A stretch of 42,236 nucleotides of DNA from an uncultured Oscillospiraceae bacterium (GCA_934465295.1 CAKSKU010000020.1:1-42236), one strand, 5' to 3'. Shown: positions 31,586 to 39,254, numbered from the stretch's first letter. Program-made: numbers and translations. The notes: a model not told the origin generated them from the letters alone.

Positions 31586-32233
31586 TTATTCCTTTCGTTC
31601 CTTGTTTTTGATTGCTTCTTCTCGTTCTTTCATTGAGAAAACGCAGCCGCAGTAGTTCTGGCGGTACATTCCGAAGCTTTCCGAAAGCTCCGTCGAGCGT
31701 TTGTAGCCGTTCTTTTTCTTGAAATCCGATGTAAGATATCGAACGCCGTATTTCTGCGCAAGGGCTTCGCCGATCTCGTTGAGCCAGTCGGCGTTTTTGT
31801 AGGGACTTATTGAAAGCGTTGTCGTGAAAAAGTCAAATCTGCGCTCCTTGGCGAGTTCTGCCGTCTGTTCAAGACGAAGCTTGTAGCAGGCATAACAGCG
31901 TTCGCCGCCCTCTCTGATATGTTCAAGTCCCTTTACAGCGGCGTAAAACCGCTCGGACTGATAACCTATTTCGGTGAAATCAACGGGGTTTTTGAATTTC
32001 ATAAGCGAGATAAGACGTTTCTGCTCGGCACTTCGCTTGTAAAATTCCTCCTCGGGATAAATGTTTGGGTTAAAGTAGAATACCGTTATCGAAAAATAAT
32101 TTGAGAGATATTCGAGAACGTAGCTTGAACAAGGCGCACAGCAGCTTTGAAGAAGAAGTCTCGGCGGAGAACCGGGGTCTATACTATTTAAAATGTGTTC
32201 AAGTTCAAGCTGGTAATTTCGTTTCTGTGCCAT
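31586..32233 (-). CDS. queH: Epoxyqueuosine reductase QueH
   Basis: This 215-residue enzyme makes the last step of queuosine synthesis in tRNA, reducing epoxyqueuosine. It replaces the cobalamin-dependent QueG in many anaerobes. The Cys set is C31, C32, C35 (SCCAPC), C114, C117 (RCYACYKL) and C196, C198 (YCGC). These cysteines hold an Fe-S cluster and a second metal in the family. AAGGGAT is 5 bp before the ATG. It lies 2 bp after the FeoB-associated protein gene, which suits an Fe-S enzyme in an iron-uptake operon. Confidence 0.93.
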   Translation of the reverse strand: MAQKRNYQLELEHILNSIDPGSPPRLLLQSCCAPCSSYVLEYLSNYFSITVFYFNPNIYPEEEFYKRSAEQKRLISLMKFKNPVDFTEIGYQSERFYAAVKGLEHIREGGERCYACYKLRLEQTAELAKERRFDFFTTTLSISPYKNADWLNEIGEALAQKYGVRYLTSDFKKKNGYKRSTELSESFGMYRQNYCGCVFSMKEREEAIKNKERKE

Positions 32234-32235
32234 TG

Positions 32236-32394
32236 TTATCCCTTCTTGTTTTTATCGCATTTCCGGCCGCAGCTGCCCGAGTATGGACAGCCCGAGCAGC
32301 CTTTTCCGCTTTTCCTGCTTTTTATCATATATACAACAGCGCAAACGACAGCAAAGCCTATCAGCGCAAGTGCTGTCCAATCGGCAAGACCCAT
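32236..32394 (-). CDS. FeoB-associated Cys-rich membrane protein
   Basis: This 52-residue protein starts MGLADWTALALIGFAVV and has one N-terminal membrane helix (about 7-24), a basic stretch (KSRKSGKG) and a CSGCPYSGSCGRKC tail with four Cys (C33, C36, C42, C46). This is the layout of FeoB-associated Cys-rich proteins, which probably help ferrous iron transport and may bind Fe or an Fe-S unit. AAAGGAG lies 6 bp before the ATG at 32394. It sits 58 bp after feoB, past a weak hairpin, and directly before queH. Confidence 0.88.
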   Translation of the reverse strand: MGLADWTALALIGFAVVCAVVYMIKSRKSGKGCSGCPYSGSCGRKCDKNKKG

Positions 32395-32421
32395 ATAAAC
32401 TCCTTTGACAAGATAAAATAG

Positions 32422-32445
32422 CTGTAAAGTGAAATGATTTTACAG
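32422..32445 (-). terminator. Weak hairpin after feoB
   Basis: CTGTAAA (32422-32428) and TTTACAG (32439-32445) form a stem; on the minus strand it is followed by CTATTTTATC. It may attenuate the downstream genes. Confidence 0.4.
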
Positions 32446-32452
32446 TATGATC

Positions 32453-34456
32453 TTATACCAATAAACCGCCGATATTATAAACGGCGAACGAAACGCCCCA
32501 AGCCACGCAGCACTGGAACAAACAAAGCGCAAAGGCTGCCCAGCCGTTTCCAAGTTCACGCTTTGCCGCCGCAATTGCAGCAACGCATGGTGTGTAGAGG
32601 AGTGTAAAGGCTAAGAAGCTTACAGCTGTGAGCGGCGTAAATACCGTTCCGAGAACTTCGCTGAGGTTTGAAATGTTTGAACCCGTGAGAACGGCGAGCG
32701 TTGAGACCACCGATTCCTTTGCCGTGAAGCCTGAAATGAGGGCAGTGGAAACTCTCCAGTCGCCGAAGCCGAGCGGTTTGAGTATCGGCGCTATCAACAT
32801 TCCTATTGCGGCGAGAATACTGTCCGAGCTGTCGGAAACAACATTGAATCTGAGGTCGAATGTCTGGAAAAACCATATTATAATAGTTGCAACGAAAATA
32901 ACGGTAAATGCTTTCTGCAGGAAATCCTTTGCCTTTTCCCACATCAGCATGCCAACGCTTTTCGGTGACGGCAGACGGTAGTTCGGCAGCTCCATTACGA
33001 ACGGAACAGGGTTTCCTCTGAACAGCGTTTTGTTCATAATAAGTCCGCAGAGGATCCCGACGATTATTCCGCCGACATAGAGCGATATCATCACAAGTGC
33101 CTTATATTTCACGAAGAATGCCTGCGTGAAAACTGCGTAGATAGGCAGCTTTGCGCTGCAGCTCATAAACGGGGTGAGGTATATCGTCATTTTGCGGTCA
33201 CGCTCGGAGGAAAGCGTTCTTGTAGCCATTATCGCAGGAACGCTGCAGCCAAAGCCTATCAGCATCGGTACGAATGAACGTCCCGAAAGACCTATCTTTC
33301 GCAGAAGCTTATCCATAACGAACGCAACACGAGCCATATATCCGCTGTCCTCGAGCATCGAGAGGAAGAAGAACAGCACGACAATTATCGGCAGGAAGCT
33401 CAGAACGCTGCCGACACCCGAGAAAATGCCGTCGATTATAAGGCTGTGTACAACGGGATTAAGTCCGTAAGCCGTCAGAGCGGTGTCAACAACGCTTGTA
33501 ACCTTATCTATGCCAAGGCTCAGAAGATCGCTCAGAAACGAGCCTATAACATCAAACGTGAGCCAGAAAATGAGCAGCATGATCATGATGAAAACGGGAA
33601 CTGCAAAATATTTTCCCGTGAGGATCTTATCTATCTTTACGCTCCGTGCGTGTTCCTTGCTTTCGTGACATTTCACGACCGTGTCTGCGCAGACTTTTTC
33701 TATAAAGGTGTAGCGCATATCGGCAAGAGCGGCGTTTCGGTCAAGTCCCGTTTCCGATTCCATTTCGGAAACGCTGTGTTCTATCATATCACGCTCGTTT
33801 TCGTTGATGCGAAGCTTTTCGATTATGTAGGGGTCTTGCTCGACAAGCTTGGTCGCAGCAAAACGGGGAGAGATGTCTGCGGCAGCGGCGTGATCTTCAA
33901 TAAGATGAGTAACTGCGTGGATACAGCGGTGAACTGCGCCGCTGCAAAAGTCTTTCTTTGTCGGGAGAAGCTTCTTCACGGCGGTCTCGTAAACGGTCTG
34001 TATAAGCTCATCAACGCCCTCGTTCTTGGCTGCGCTTATCGCAACAACGGGAATACCGAGGTTTGCCGAAAGCTTTTCAACATCGATAGTTCCGCCGTTG
34101 TTTCGCACTTCGTCCATCATATTCAGCGCAAGCACTGTCGGAATGTTCATTTCGAGAAGCTGGAGCGTGAGGTAAAGGTTTCGTTCGATATTCGTTGCGT
34201 CAACGATGTTGATTATCGCATTCGGCTTCTGCTCGATAAGAAAATCACGGGTGACGATCTCCTCGCTTGTGTAAGGTCGGATAGAGTAGATGCCGGGAAG
34301 GTCAACAACTTTACAGTTTTTCAGCCCCCGAACACTGCCCGATTTGCTGTCAACTGTGACTCCGGGAAAATTTCCGACGTGCTGATTTGAGCCTGTGAGC
34401 TGGTTGAAAAGGGTGGTCTTTCCGCAGTTCTGGTTTCCTGCAAGTGCAAATATCAT
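32453..34456 (-). CDS. feoB: Ferrous iron transporter FeoB
   Basis: This is a 667-residue Fe2+ transporter. The N-terminal G domain has G1 GNQNCGKTT (7-15), G3 DLPGIYS and G4 LNMMDE. A helical GDI-like region follows to about 280, then the membrane domain with two Gate motifs, including FGCSVPAIMATRTL and SCSAKLPIYAVF, whose Cys residues line the pore. The start overlaps the feoA stop (ATGA) with AAGGGGG 7 bp upstream. It is cotranscribed with feoA and three downstream genes. Confidence 0.96.
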   Translation of the reverse strand: MIFALAGNQNCGKTTLFNQLTGSNQHVGNFPGVTVDSKSGSVRGLKNCKVVDLPGIYSIRPYTSEEIVTRDFLIEQKPNAIINIVDATNIERNLYLTLQLLEMNIPTVLALNMMDEVRNNGGTIDVEKLSANLGIPVVAISAAKNEGVDELIQTVYETAVKKLLPTKKDFCSGAVHRCIHAVTHLIEDHAAAADISPRFAATKLVEQDPYIIEKLRINENERDMIEHSVSEMESETGLDRNAALADMRYTFIEKVCADTVVKCHESKEHARSVKIDKILTGKYFAVPVFIMIMLLIFWLTFDVIGSFLSDLLSLGIDKVTSVVDTALTAYGLNPVVHSLIIDGIFSGVGSVLSFLPIIVVLFFFLSMLEDSGYMARVAFVMDKLLRKIGLSGRSFVPMLIGFGCSVPAIMATRTLSSERDRKMTIYLTPFMSCSAKLPIYAVFTQAFFVKYKALVMISLYVGGIIVGILCGLIMNKTLFRGNPVPFVMELPNYRLPSPKSVGMLMWEKAKDFLQKAFTVIFVATIIIWFFQTFDLRFNVVSDSSDSILAAIGMLIAPILKPLGFGDWRVSTALISGFTAKESVVSTLAVLTGSNISNLSEVLGTVFTPLTAVSFLAFTLLYTPCVAAIAAAKRELGNGWAAFALCLFQCCVAWGVSFAVYNIGGLLV

Positions 34457-34701
34457 ACCGATGCCCCCTTATTGTTTGTTTCGGGAATAATATCGATAAG
34501 CTTTGCATCGTCAAGGCGTATCGTAAGCTCATATCCTCGCAGAAAAAGCTCTATCGGATCGCCCATCGGTGCGACCTTGCGTATCATTACCTTTGTTTTC
34601 GGGATAAGTCCCATATCGAGAAGTCGGCAGCGTAAAGCACCGTCGCCTCTCACTGCTGTTATCACCGCAGTTCTGCCTGTTTCAAGTTCATTAAGCGTCA
34701 T
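34453..34701 (-). CDS. feoA: FeoA, SH3-like iron transport protein
   Basis: This 82-residue cytoplasmic SH3-fold protein regulates FeoB. LETGRTAVITAVRGDGALRCRLLDMGLIP, then VAPMGDPIELFLRGYELTIRLDDA, matches FeoA; the stretch RLLDMGLIP and the ending -LTIRLDDAKLI are typical. Three in-frame ATGs exist (34725, 34719, 34701). Only 34701 has a ribosome site (GAGGAAAA, 4-8 bp upstream), so it is chosen. It leads the operon behind a promoter with tandem operator-like boxes. Confidence 0.92.
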   Translation of the reverse strand: MTLNELETGRTAVITAVRGDGALRCRLLDMGLIPKTKVMIRKVAPMGDPIELFLRGYELTIRLDDAKLIDIIPETNNKGASV

Positions 34702-34725
34702 AAGATTTTCCTCTTCCATAAACAT

Positions 34726-34769
34726 AAGTTAGTTAGCTATAACTTTTATAAGTAAGCCTATTATAACTT
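34726..34769. promoter_or_regulatory. Tandem operator-like boxes at feoA
   Basis: Two similar 20-bp boxes occur at 34726-34745 and 34750-34769. Each starts AAGTnA and ends AACTT, and the second covers the -10. They could bind an iron-dependent repressor of the DtxR type (inference). Confidence 0.45.
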
Positions 34770-34788
34770 TTTTCTGCGGTTCTGTCAA
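34760..34788 (-). promoter_or_regulatory. Promoter of the feo operon
   Basis: On the minus strand TTGACA (34788-34783) and TATAAT (34765-34760) are 17 bp apart. Confidence 0.9.
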
Positions 34789-34843
34789 TCGATTATTATA
34801 CAAAATCATCGTGCGATTTGCTGTATTATCTAATCGAATTGAC
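34784..34843. repeat. 60-bp imperfect palindrome upstream of feoA
   Basis: The arm GTCAATCGATTATTATACA (34784-34802) and the arm 34822-34843 are complementary with three small gaps or mismatches. An inner AAATC/GATTT stem (34803-34807, 34815-34819) sits between them. It overlaps the feo -35. Confidence 0.5.
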
Positions 34844-34866
34844 GTTGTTTATGAAAAAGTTAGTTT

Positions 34867-34892
34867 CGACGAACGCAGATACGTCGTTTTTT
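34867..34892 (+). terminator. Orphan terminator-like hairpin
   Basis: CGACG (34867-34871) and CGTCG (34882-34886) are followed by T6. No gene ends here on the plus strand, so its role is unclear. Confidence 0.4.
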
Positions 34893-34954
34893 GACAATGA
34901 ATACTTTATCATAAACATACGCCGCCGTCAAGTGGATTTTTGCAAAATTTTGTG

Positions 34955-34983
34955 TTGAAAAAATATATTTAATATGGTATAAT
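34955..34983 (+). promoter_or_regulatory. Promoter of the isomerase-ThuA pair
   Basis: TTGAAA (34955-34960) and TATAAT (34978-34983) are 17 bp apart, 32 bp before the ATG. Confidence 0.85.
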
Positions 34984-35015
34984 AAAAATATTCTAACCGT
35001 GGAGGTCTGCGAAAA

Positions 35016-35822
35016 ATGAAGCTGTCCGTTTTTTATCATCATATCTGCGAAGCTGCACATCAGAGCGGCAAAACTGTTCCCGAAGTCATTGATATTGCTA
35101 AAAGCTTTGGGATAAACTATCTTGAATTCGATATCGCAGATCTGAAAAGCGATGAAACAGCGGCGCTTCTTGCCGATTCGGGTATGAAAATTTCGTCCGT
35201 CTATGGATTTTATGATTTTGTTCATTCGGACGACCTCAGCGGAGCTTTTTTTCACTGCGACAGAGCGGCAGAGCTTGGCTCGGAGAAAATTATGCTTATT
35301 CCCGGATTTTATTCTGCAAATGATAAGTCTGTTATGAAAAATGAGCGTGAAAAAATGATCTCTACGATGAAAAATGTCTGCAAATATGCACACGAAAAAG
35401 GTATTACACCGACTATCGAGGATTTCGATGATTTTCTAAGTCCGATATCGACCTCGGATAGAATGTTGGACTTCGTAAATGAGATACCATATTTAAAGGT
35501 AACTTTTGATACGGGTAATTTTATGTACAGCGCAGAGTCGGAGAACTATGCTTTCGAGCGTTTGAAGCCTTATATCGTACACGTTCACTGCAAGGACAGA
35601 AGTATGACACCCGATGAACGCTGTGAGATGAAATGCGCCGTTGACGGAACGGAAATGTATGCTTGCCCGACGGGTGAGGGCTGTATTGCGGTCACACATA
35701 TAGTCAGGGAGCTTGTGAAAAACGGCTATGACGGCATTTATACGATAGAGCATTTCGGGGCTTATGACCAGCTTGGCTTTATTGAAAGATCCGCTGAAAA
35801 TTTAAGAGGTATGCTTGAATGA
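35016..35822 (+). CDS. Sugar phosphate isomerase/epimerase (xylose isomerase-like barrel)
   Basis: This 268-residue TIM-barrel protein belongs to the AP endonuclease 2/xylose isomerase-like superfamily. The metal-binding residues fall where expected: E135 (PTIEDFDDF), D165 (FDTGNF), H191 (VHVHCKD) and E245 (IEHFG). Members epimerise or isomerise sugars or inositols; the substrate cannot be told. GTGGAGG lies about 10 bp upstream of the ATG. Its last 4 bp overlap the start of the ThuA-like gene, so both are coupled. Confidence 0.87.
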   Translation: MKLSVFYHHICEAAHQSGKTVPEVIDIAKSFGINYLEFDIADLKSDETAALLADSGMKISSVYGFYDFVHSDDLSGAFFHCDRAAELGSEKIMLIPGFYSANDKSVMKNEREKMISTMKNVCKYAHEKGITPTIEDFDDFLSPISTSDRMLDFVNEIPYLKVTFDTGNFMYSAESENYAFERLKPYIVHVHCKDRSMTPDERCEMKCAVDGTEMYACPTGEGCIAVTHIVRELVKNGYDGIYTIEHFGAYDQLGFIERSAENLRGMLE

Positions 35823-36523
35823 TAAGAGTAACTGTATGGAACGAATATGTTCACGAACGTGAATATGAGGGGATAGCCAAGGTCTATCCAAAGGGAATAC
35901 ACGGCTGTATAGCTGATTTCCTTGACACCGATGAAGAAATAACCGTGCGGTGCGCAACTCTTGATATGGAAAACCAGGGTATTTCCGAGGAAATGCTCCG
36001 AAACACCGATGTTCTTATATGGTGGGCGCACGCCCGTCACGAGGATATCACCGATGAAAATGTGCGGCTTATCCGTGAAGCTGTTCTCGGGGGAATGGGG
36101 CTTATCGCTCTCCACTCAGCGCACTATTCCAAGATAATGAAAGCGCTTATGGGAACAACGATGTCGCTGAACTGGCGCAATAACGACAGCGAAACACTGC
36201 AATGTGTAAAGCCTTTACACCCGATAGCGAACGGAGTTCCTTCGGTGATAGATATCCCGCACGAAGAAATGTACAGCGAGTGGTTCGATATACCTAAGCC
36301 CGATGATATCGTGTTCGAGGGAACTTTCAGCAGGGGAGAGAAATTCCGCAGCGGAGTAACTTTTACCCGAGGCTATGGAAAGATATTCTATTTTCAGCCC
36401 GGGCATGAGGAATATCCCATATATTTTATGCCCGAGATACAAAGAATAATCACCAATGCCGTTCACTGGGCATATTCGCCCGAGTCGCCGAGAAAGCTCC
36501 CCGAATGTCACGAAATAAAGTGA
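35819..36523 (+). CDS. ThuA-like glutamine-amidotransferase-fold protein
   Basis: This is a 234-residue protein of the ThuA (trehalose utilisation) family, a class I glutamine amidotransferase-like fold. Landmarks are DVLIWWAHARHEDITDE, GGMGLIALHSAHYSK and GKIFYFQPGHEEYPIY. Characterised members help 3-keto-sugar metabolism of disaccharides. Its translation is coupled to the upstream isomerase, which suggests one sugar pathway (inference). No sugar transporter adjoins. No clear terminator follows. Confidence 0.85.
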   Translation: MIRVTVWNEYVHEREYEGIAKVYPKGIHGCIADFLDTDEEITVRCATLDMENQGISEEMLRNTDVLIWWAHARHEDITDENVRLIREAVLGGMGLIALHSAHYSKIMKALMGTTMSLNWRNNDSETLQCVKPLHPIANGVPSVIDIPHEEMYSEWFDIPKPDDIVFEGTFSRGEKFRSGVTFTRGYGKIFYFQPGHEEYPIYFMPEIQRIITNAVHWAYSPESPRKLPECHEIK

Positions 36524-36581
36524 GATTTGCTTGATCGTAGAAAATAATGAGAAAAAATTATTGAAAATTACGAAAAAACAC

Positions 36582-36611
36582 TTGACAAATGACCTCTGAA
36601 TGTGGTAGAAT
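36582..36611 (+). promoter_or_regulatory. Promoter of the rpmG-rplA operon
   Basis: TTGACA (36582-36587) and TAGAAT (36606-36611) are 18 bp apart. The leader up to rpmG is about 180 nt. Confidence 0.78.
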
Positions 36612-36616
36612 AAAAT

Positions 36617-36668
36617 TACCTCTTGCAGAGGTCTATTTTTTGTGCCCGAAAATATGGGACATGACCTC
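36617..36668 (+). promoter_or_regulatory. Leader with terminator-like hairpin and alternative partner
   Basis: ACCTCT (36618-36623) and AGAGGT (36627-36632) form a hairpin near +1, followed by CTATTTTTTG. A second GACCTCT at 36662-36668 could pair with AGAGGTC instead. It may be an attenuator or a 5' stabiliser. Confidence 0.45.
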
Positions 36669-36796
36669 TCGACAAAGTGTACAAAGACGTTAAAAGCTTT
36701 GTATCGGAAATTGCCACAGAGGGAGGCACAGGGACATAAGTTCCTGCGAAATCGAAACGTTCTCGCAAAAGAGGACATTTAATAGGAGGTGCCGAT

Positions 36797-36946
36797 ATGA
36801 GAGTAAAGGTAACATTGGCCTGCACAGAGTGCAAGCAGCGCAACTACAATACCAAGAAGAACAAGAAGAACGATCCGGACAGACTTGAAATGAATAAGTA
36901 TTGTAAGTTCTGCAAAAAGCATACTCTTCACAAAGAAACCAAGTAA
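36797..36946 (+). CDS. rpmG: 50S ribosomal protein L33
   Basis: This 49-residue ribosomal protein is too short for most ORF scans. It reads MRVKVTLACTECKQRNY and ends KHTLHKETK. Four zinc-ligand cysteines are C9, C12, C36 and C39, so it is the zinc-binding (C+) form. AGGAGG lies about 9 bp before the ATG. It leads the secE-nusG-rplK-rplA operon, 15 bp before secE. Confidence 0.95.
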   Translation: MRVKVTLACTECKQRNYNTKKNKKNDPDRLEMNKYCKFCKKHTLHKETK

Positions 36947-36961
36947 GGAAGAGGTGTGAAA

Positions 36962-37273
36962 ATGGCTGACAGCAAAAACAATCAAGCTAAATCGCCGTCC
37001 AAAAAATCCATTGTTGCTCAGGCGGAAGCTAAAGCCGACAAGATCGTGAAGGATAATGCCAAGGCTAAGGCTAAGGGTCAGAAGAAAGCAAACCCTGTTG
37101 CCAAGTTCTTCAAGGATTTGAAAGGCGAGATCAAAAAGGTTGTGTGGCCTAGCAAAAAGAAGGTCATCAACAATACTGCGGTCGTACTTGTCGCAATGTG
37201 CGTCTGCGGTTTAGTAATCTGGGGAATCGACAGCGGACTCGCCGCTTTGCTCAAGCTCAGTCTTGGAGTATAA
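36962..37273 (+). CDS. secE: Preprotein translocase subunit SecE
   Basis: This 103-residue protein clamps the SecY channel. After about 45 Lys/Ala-rich residues comes the conserved amphipathic segment FFKDLKGEIKKVVWPSKKKV, then a single membrane helix (about 70-100, VVLVAMCVCGLVIWGIDSGL). This is the one-helix Gram-positive type with a long N-terminal tail. The start is the ATG at 36962 with AAGGAAGAGG upstream. It sits in the usual place before nusG. Confidence 0.94.
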   Translation: MADSKNNQAKSPSKKSIVAQAEAKADKIVKDNAKAKAKGQKKANPVAKFFKDLKGEIKKVVWPSKKKVINNTAVVLVAMCVCGLVIWGIDSGLAALLKLSLGV

Positions 37274-37299
37274 GCATTTTTGCGAAAGGAAGATAGAGA

Positions 37300-37836
37300 A
37301 TGTCAGAAACAGCAAAATGGTATGTCATTCACACCTATTCCGGTTATGAGAATAAGGTAAAAGATACTATCGATAAAGTTGTCGAAAACCGTAATCTCCG
37401 TGACCTTATCCCAATGGTAAGCATTCCGACCGAACACGTTAAGGAACTTACCGAAACGAATAAGGAACGTGAAGTTGACAGAAAGATTTTCCCGGGATAT
37501 GTTCTCGTGAAAATGGTTCTGAACGATGATTCTTGGTACGTTGTACGAAATGTACGAGGCGTAACGGGATTCGTCGGACCTGCGTCAAAGCCTGTTCCGC
37601 TTTCCGATAAGGAAGTTGCCGCACTCGGCGTTGATACTAACGAAACTATCGTTGAAGTCAATATCAAGGAGGGCGACAGAGTCAAGATCACTTCCGGTAC
37701 AATGGAAGGCTTTGTCGGAGAAGTTAAGAATGTCAATACCGAAGATATGACTGTTGACGTATCGGTATCGATGTTCGGCAGAGAAACTCTTGCAACTCTT
37801 GAAATTTCAAAGGTTGTAAAAACTGACGAGTATTGA
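37300..37836 (+). CDS. nusG: Transcription termination/antitermination factor NusG
   Basis: This 178-residue factor binds RNA polymerase and links it to the ribosome or to pausing. The NGN domain (KWYVIHTYSGYENKVK to about 115, with GYVLVKMVLNDDSWYVVRN) and the KOW domain (IKEGDRVKITSGTMEGFVG) are both complete. AAAGGAAG precedes the ATG. A 70-bp gap leads to rplK. Confidence 0.97.
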   Translation: MSETAKWYVIHTYSGYENKVKDTIDKVVENRNLRDLIPMVSIPTEHVKELTETNKEREVDRKIFPGYVLVKMVLNDDSWYVVRNVRGVTGFVGPASKPVPLSDKEVAALGVDTNETIVEVNIKEGDRVKITSGTMEGFVGEVKNVNTEDMTVDVSVSMFGRETLATLEISKVVKTDEY

Positions 37837-37906
37837 TCTTGTCGGTAAAAAACATAAACTGTATGGGTCTTTTTAGATCCTTCTATATTACGGAGGTGCA
37901 TTCAAT

Positions 37907-38332
37907 ATGGCACAGAAAGTTGTTGGCTTAATTAAGCTTCAGATCGCTGCAGGTAAGGCTACTCCTGCTCCCCCTGTTGGTCCTGCTCTCGGTCAGCATG
38001 GTGTAAATATTATGGCATTCACAAAGGAATTCAACGAGAGAACTAAGAACGATATCGGTCTTATCATTCCTGTTGTTATCACAGTATATGCAGACCGTTC
38101 TTTCTCATTCATCACTAAGACTCCTCCCGCAGCCGTTCTTATCAAGAAGGCTATCGGTATCGAAAGCGGTTCCGGAGTTCCTAACAAGACCAAGGTTGGT
38201 AAGATCACTAAGGATCAGATCCGCAAGATCGCAGAAACAAAGATGCCTGACCTTAACGCTGCAACCATCGAAACTGCTATGAGCATGATCGCAGGTACTG
38301 CACGTTCCATGGGCGTAGAAGTTGTTGACTGA
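37907..38332 (+). CDS. rplK: 50S ribosomal protein L11
   Basis: This 141-residue protein binds 23S rRNA at the GTPase centre. It has the N-terminal block KLQIAAGKATPAPPVGPALG and the C-terminal RNA-binding motif KTKVGKITKDQIRKIAETK. GGAGGTG precedes the ATG. It is separated from rplA by a 124-bp structured spacer. Confidence 0.97.
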   Translation: MAQKVVGLIKLQIAAGKATPAPPVGPALGQHGVNIMAFTKEFNERTKNDIGLIIPVVITVYADRSFSFITKTPPAAVLIKKAIGIESGSGVPNKTKVGKITKDQIRKIAETKMPDLNAATIETAMSMIAGTARSMGVEVVD

Positions 38333-38365
38333 TTGAAATTTTAACTGAATTTTCTTCGCAGCTAT

Positions 38366-38436
38366 GGTGGGAGGAACATTCCGCTACACGTCCCGATCTG
38401 TTATGGGACAGCCCTTTTGATAAGGGCATTACCACT
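38366..38436 (+). ncRNA. Structured leader between rplK and rplA
   Basis: Four stems can form: P1 GGTGG/CCACT (38366-38370, 38432-38436), P2 GGA/TCC, P3 GTCCC/GGGAC (38390-38394, 38405-38409) and P4 GCCCTT/AAGGGC (38411-38416, 38422-38427). P1 closes a multi-branch junction 1 base before the rplA ribosome site. It is probably an autoregulatory ribosomal-protein leader. Confidence 0.55.
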
Positions 38437-38456
38437 TAAAGGAGGATAAATTAATA

Positions 38457-39152
38457 ATGAAACACGGTAAAAAATATAATGAAAGTGTAAAGCTTGTTGA
38501 CAGCGCAAAGCTTTATGAAACAGCTGAAGCACTTGACCTTGCTTGCAAGACAGCAAAGGCTAAGTTCGATGAAACAATTGAGGTTCATATCCGTCTGGGC
38601 GTTGATTCCCGTCACGCTGACCAGCAGGTAAGAGGTGCAGTTGTACTTCCTAACGGCACAGGTAAGAAGGTAAGAGTTTGCGTATTCTGCAAGCCCGAAA
38701 AGGAAGAAGCTGCAAAGGCTGCAGGTGCTGATTATGTTGGCGCTGATGATCTCGCACAGAAGATCCTCAAGGAAAACTGGATGGATTTCGACGTTCTTAT
38801 CGCTTCCCCTGATATGATGGGCGTTGTTGGTAAGCTCGGTAAGGTTCTCGGTCCCCGTGGACTTATGCCTAACCCCAAGGCAGGTACAGTTACTCCCGAT
38901 GTTGCAAAGGCTGTAACAGAAGCTAAGGCAGGTAAGATCGAATACCGTCTTGACAAGACAAACATCATTCACTGCCCGATCGGTAAGGCTTCTTTCGGTC
39001 CTGAAAAGCTCGACCAGAACCTTAACACACTTCTTGAAGCAGTTGCAAAGGCTAAGCCTGCTGCTGCAAAGGGCACATACTTCAAGTCCTGCGTTGTTTC
39101 TTCAACAATGGGCGTTGGTATTGCTGTAAATACTGCTAAGTACGGTGTTTAA
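38457..39152 (+). CDS. rplA: 50S ribosomal protein L1
   Basis: This 231-residue protein forms the L1 stalk and, in many bacteria, represses its own mRNA. It has the core SPDMMGVVGKLGKVLGPRGLMPNPK and the two-domain pattern of L1. AAAGGAGG lies 11 bp before the ATG, directly after a folded RNA leader. The gene ends the operon: a terminator follows and rplJ/rplL are not here. Confidence 0.97.
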   Translation: MKHGKKYNESVKLVDSAKLYETAEALDLACKTAKAKFDETIEVHIRLGVDSRHADQQVRGAVVLPNGTGKKVRVCVFCKPEKEEAAKAAGADYVGADDLAQKILKENWMDFDVLIASPDMMGVVGKLGKVLGPRGLMPNPKAGTVTPDVAKAVTEAKAGKIEYRLDKTNIIHCPIGKASFGPEKLDQNLNTLLEAVAKAKPAAAKGTYFKSCVVSSTMGVGIAVNTAKYGV

Positions 39153-39170
39153 TTTATAAGATATAACGAT

Positions 39171-39203
39171 AAAGCTCCTGATAATTTCGGGAGCTTTATT
39201 TTT
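39171..39203 (+). terminator. Terminator after rplA
   Basis: AAAGCTCC (39171-39178) and GGAGCTTT (39190-39197) are followed by ATTTTTA. It ends the ribosomal operon. Confidence 0.85.
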
Positions 39204-39254
39204 ATATAAAACAGCCTTGCATTTTTGTACAAAACGTAAATTTTTTTATACCCC

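Noticed and set aside
33446..34390. A 314-codon plus-strand open frame
   Set aside because: It lies wholly antisense to the well-supported feoB and has no recognisable domain or ribosome site.
34851..34958. A 35-codon plus-strand open frame starting MKKLV
   Set aside because: No ribosome site or promoter, and it contains the orphan hairpin; coding is unlikely.
36612..36796. Possible tRNA gene in the rpmG leader
   Set aside because: No cloverleaf or T-loop can be formed; only simple hairpins are seen.
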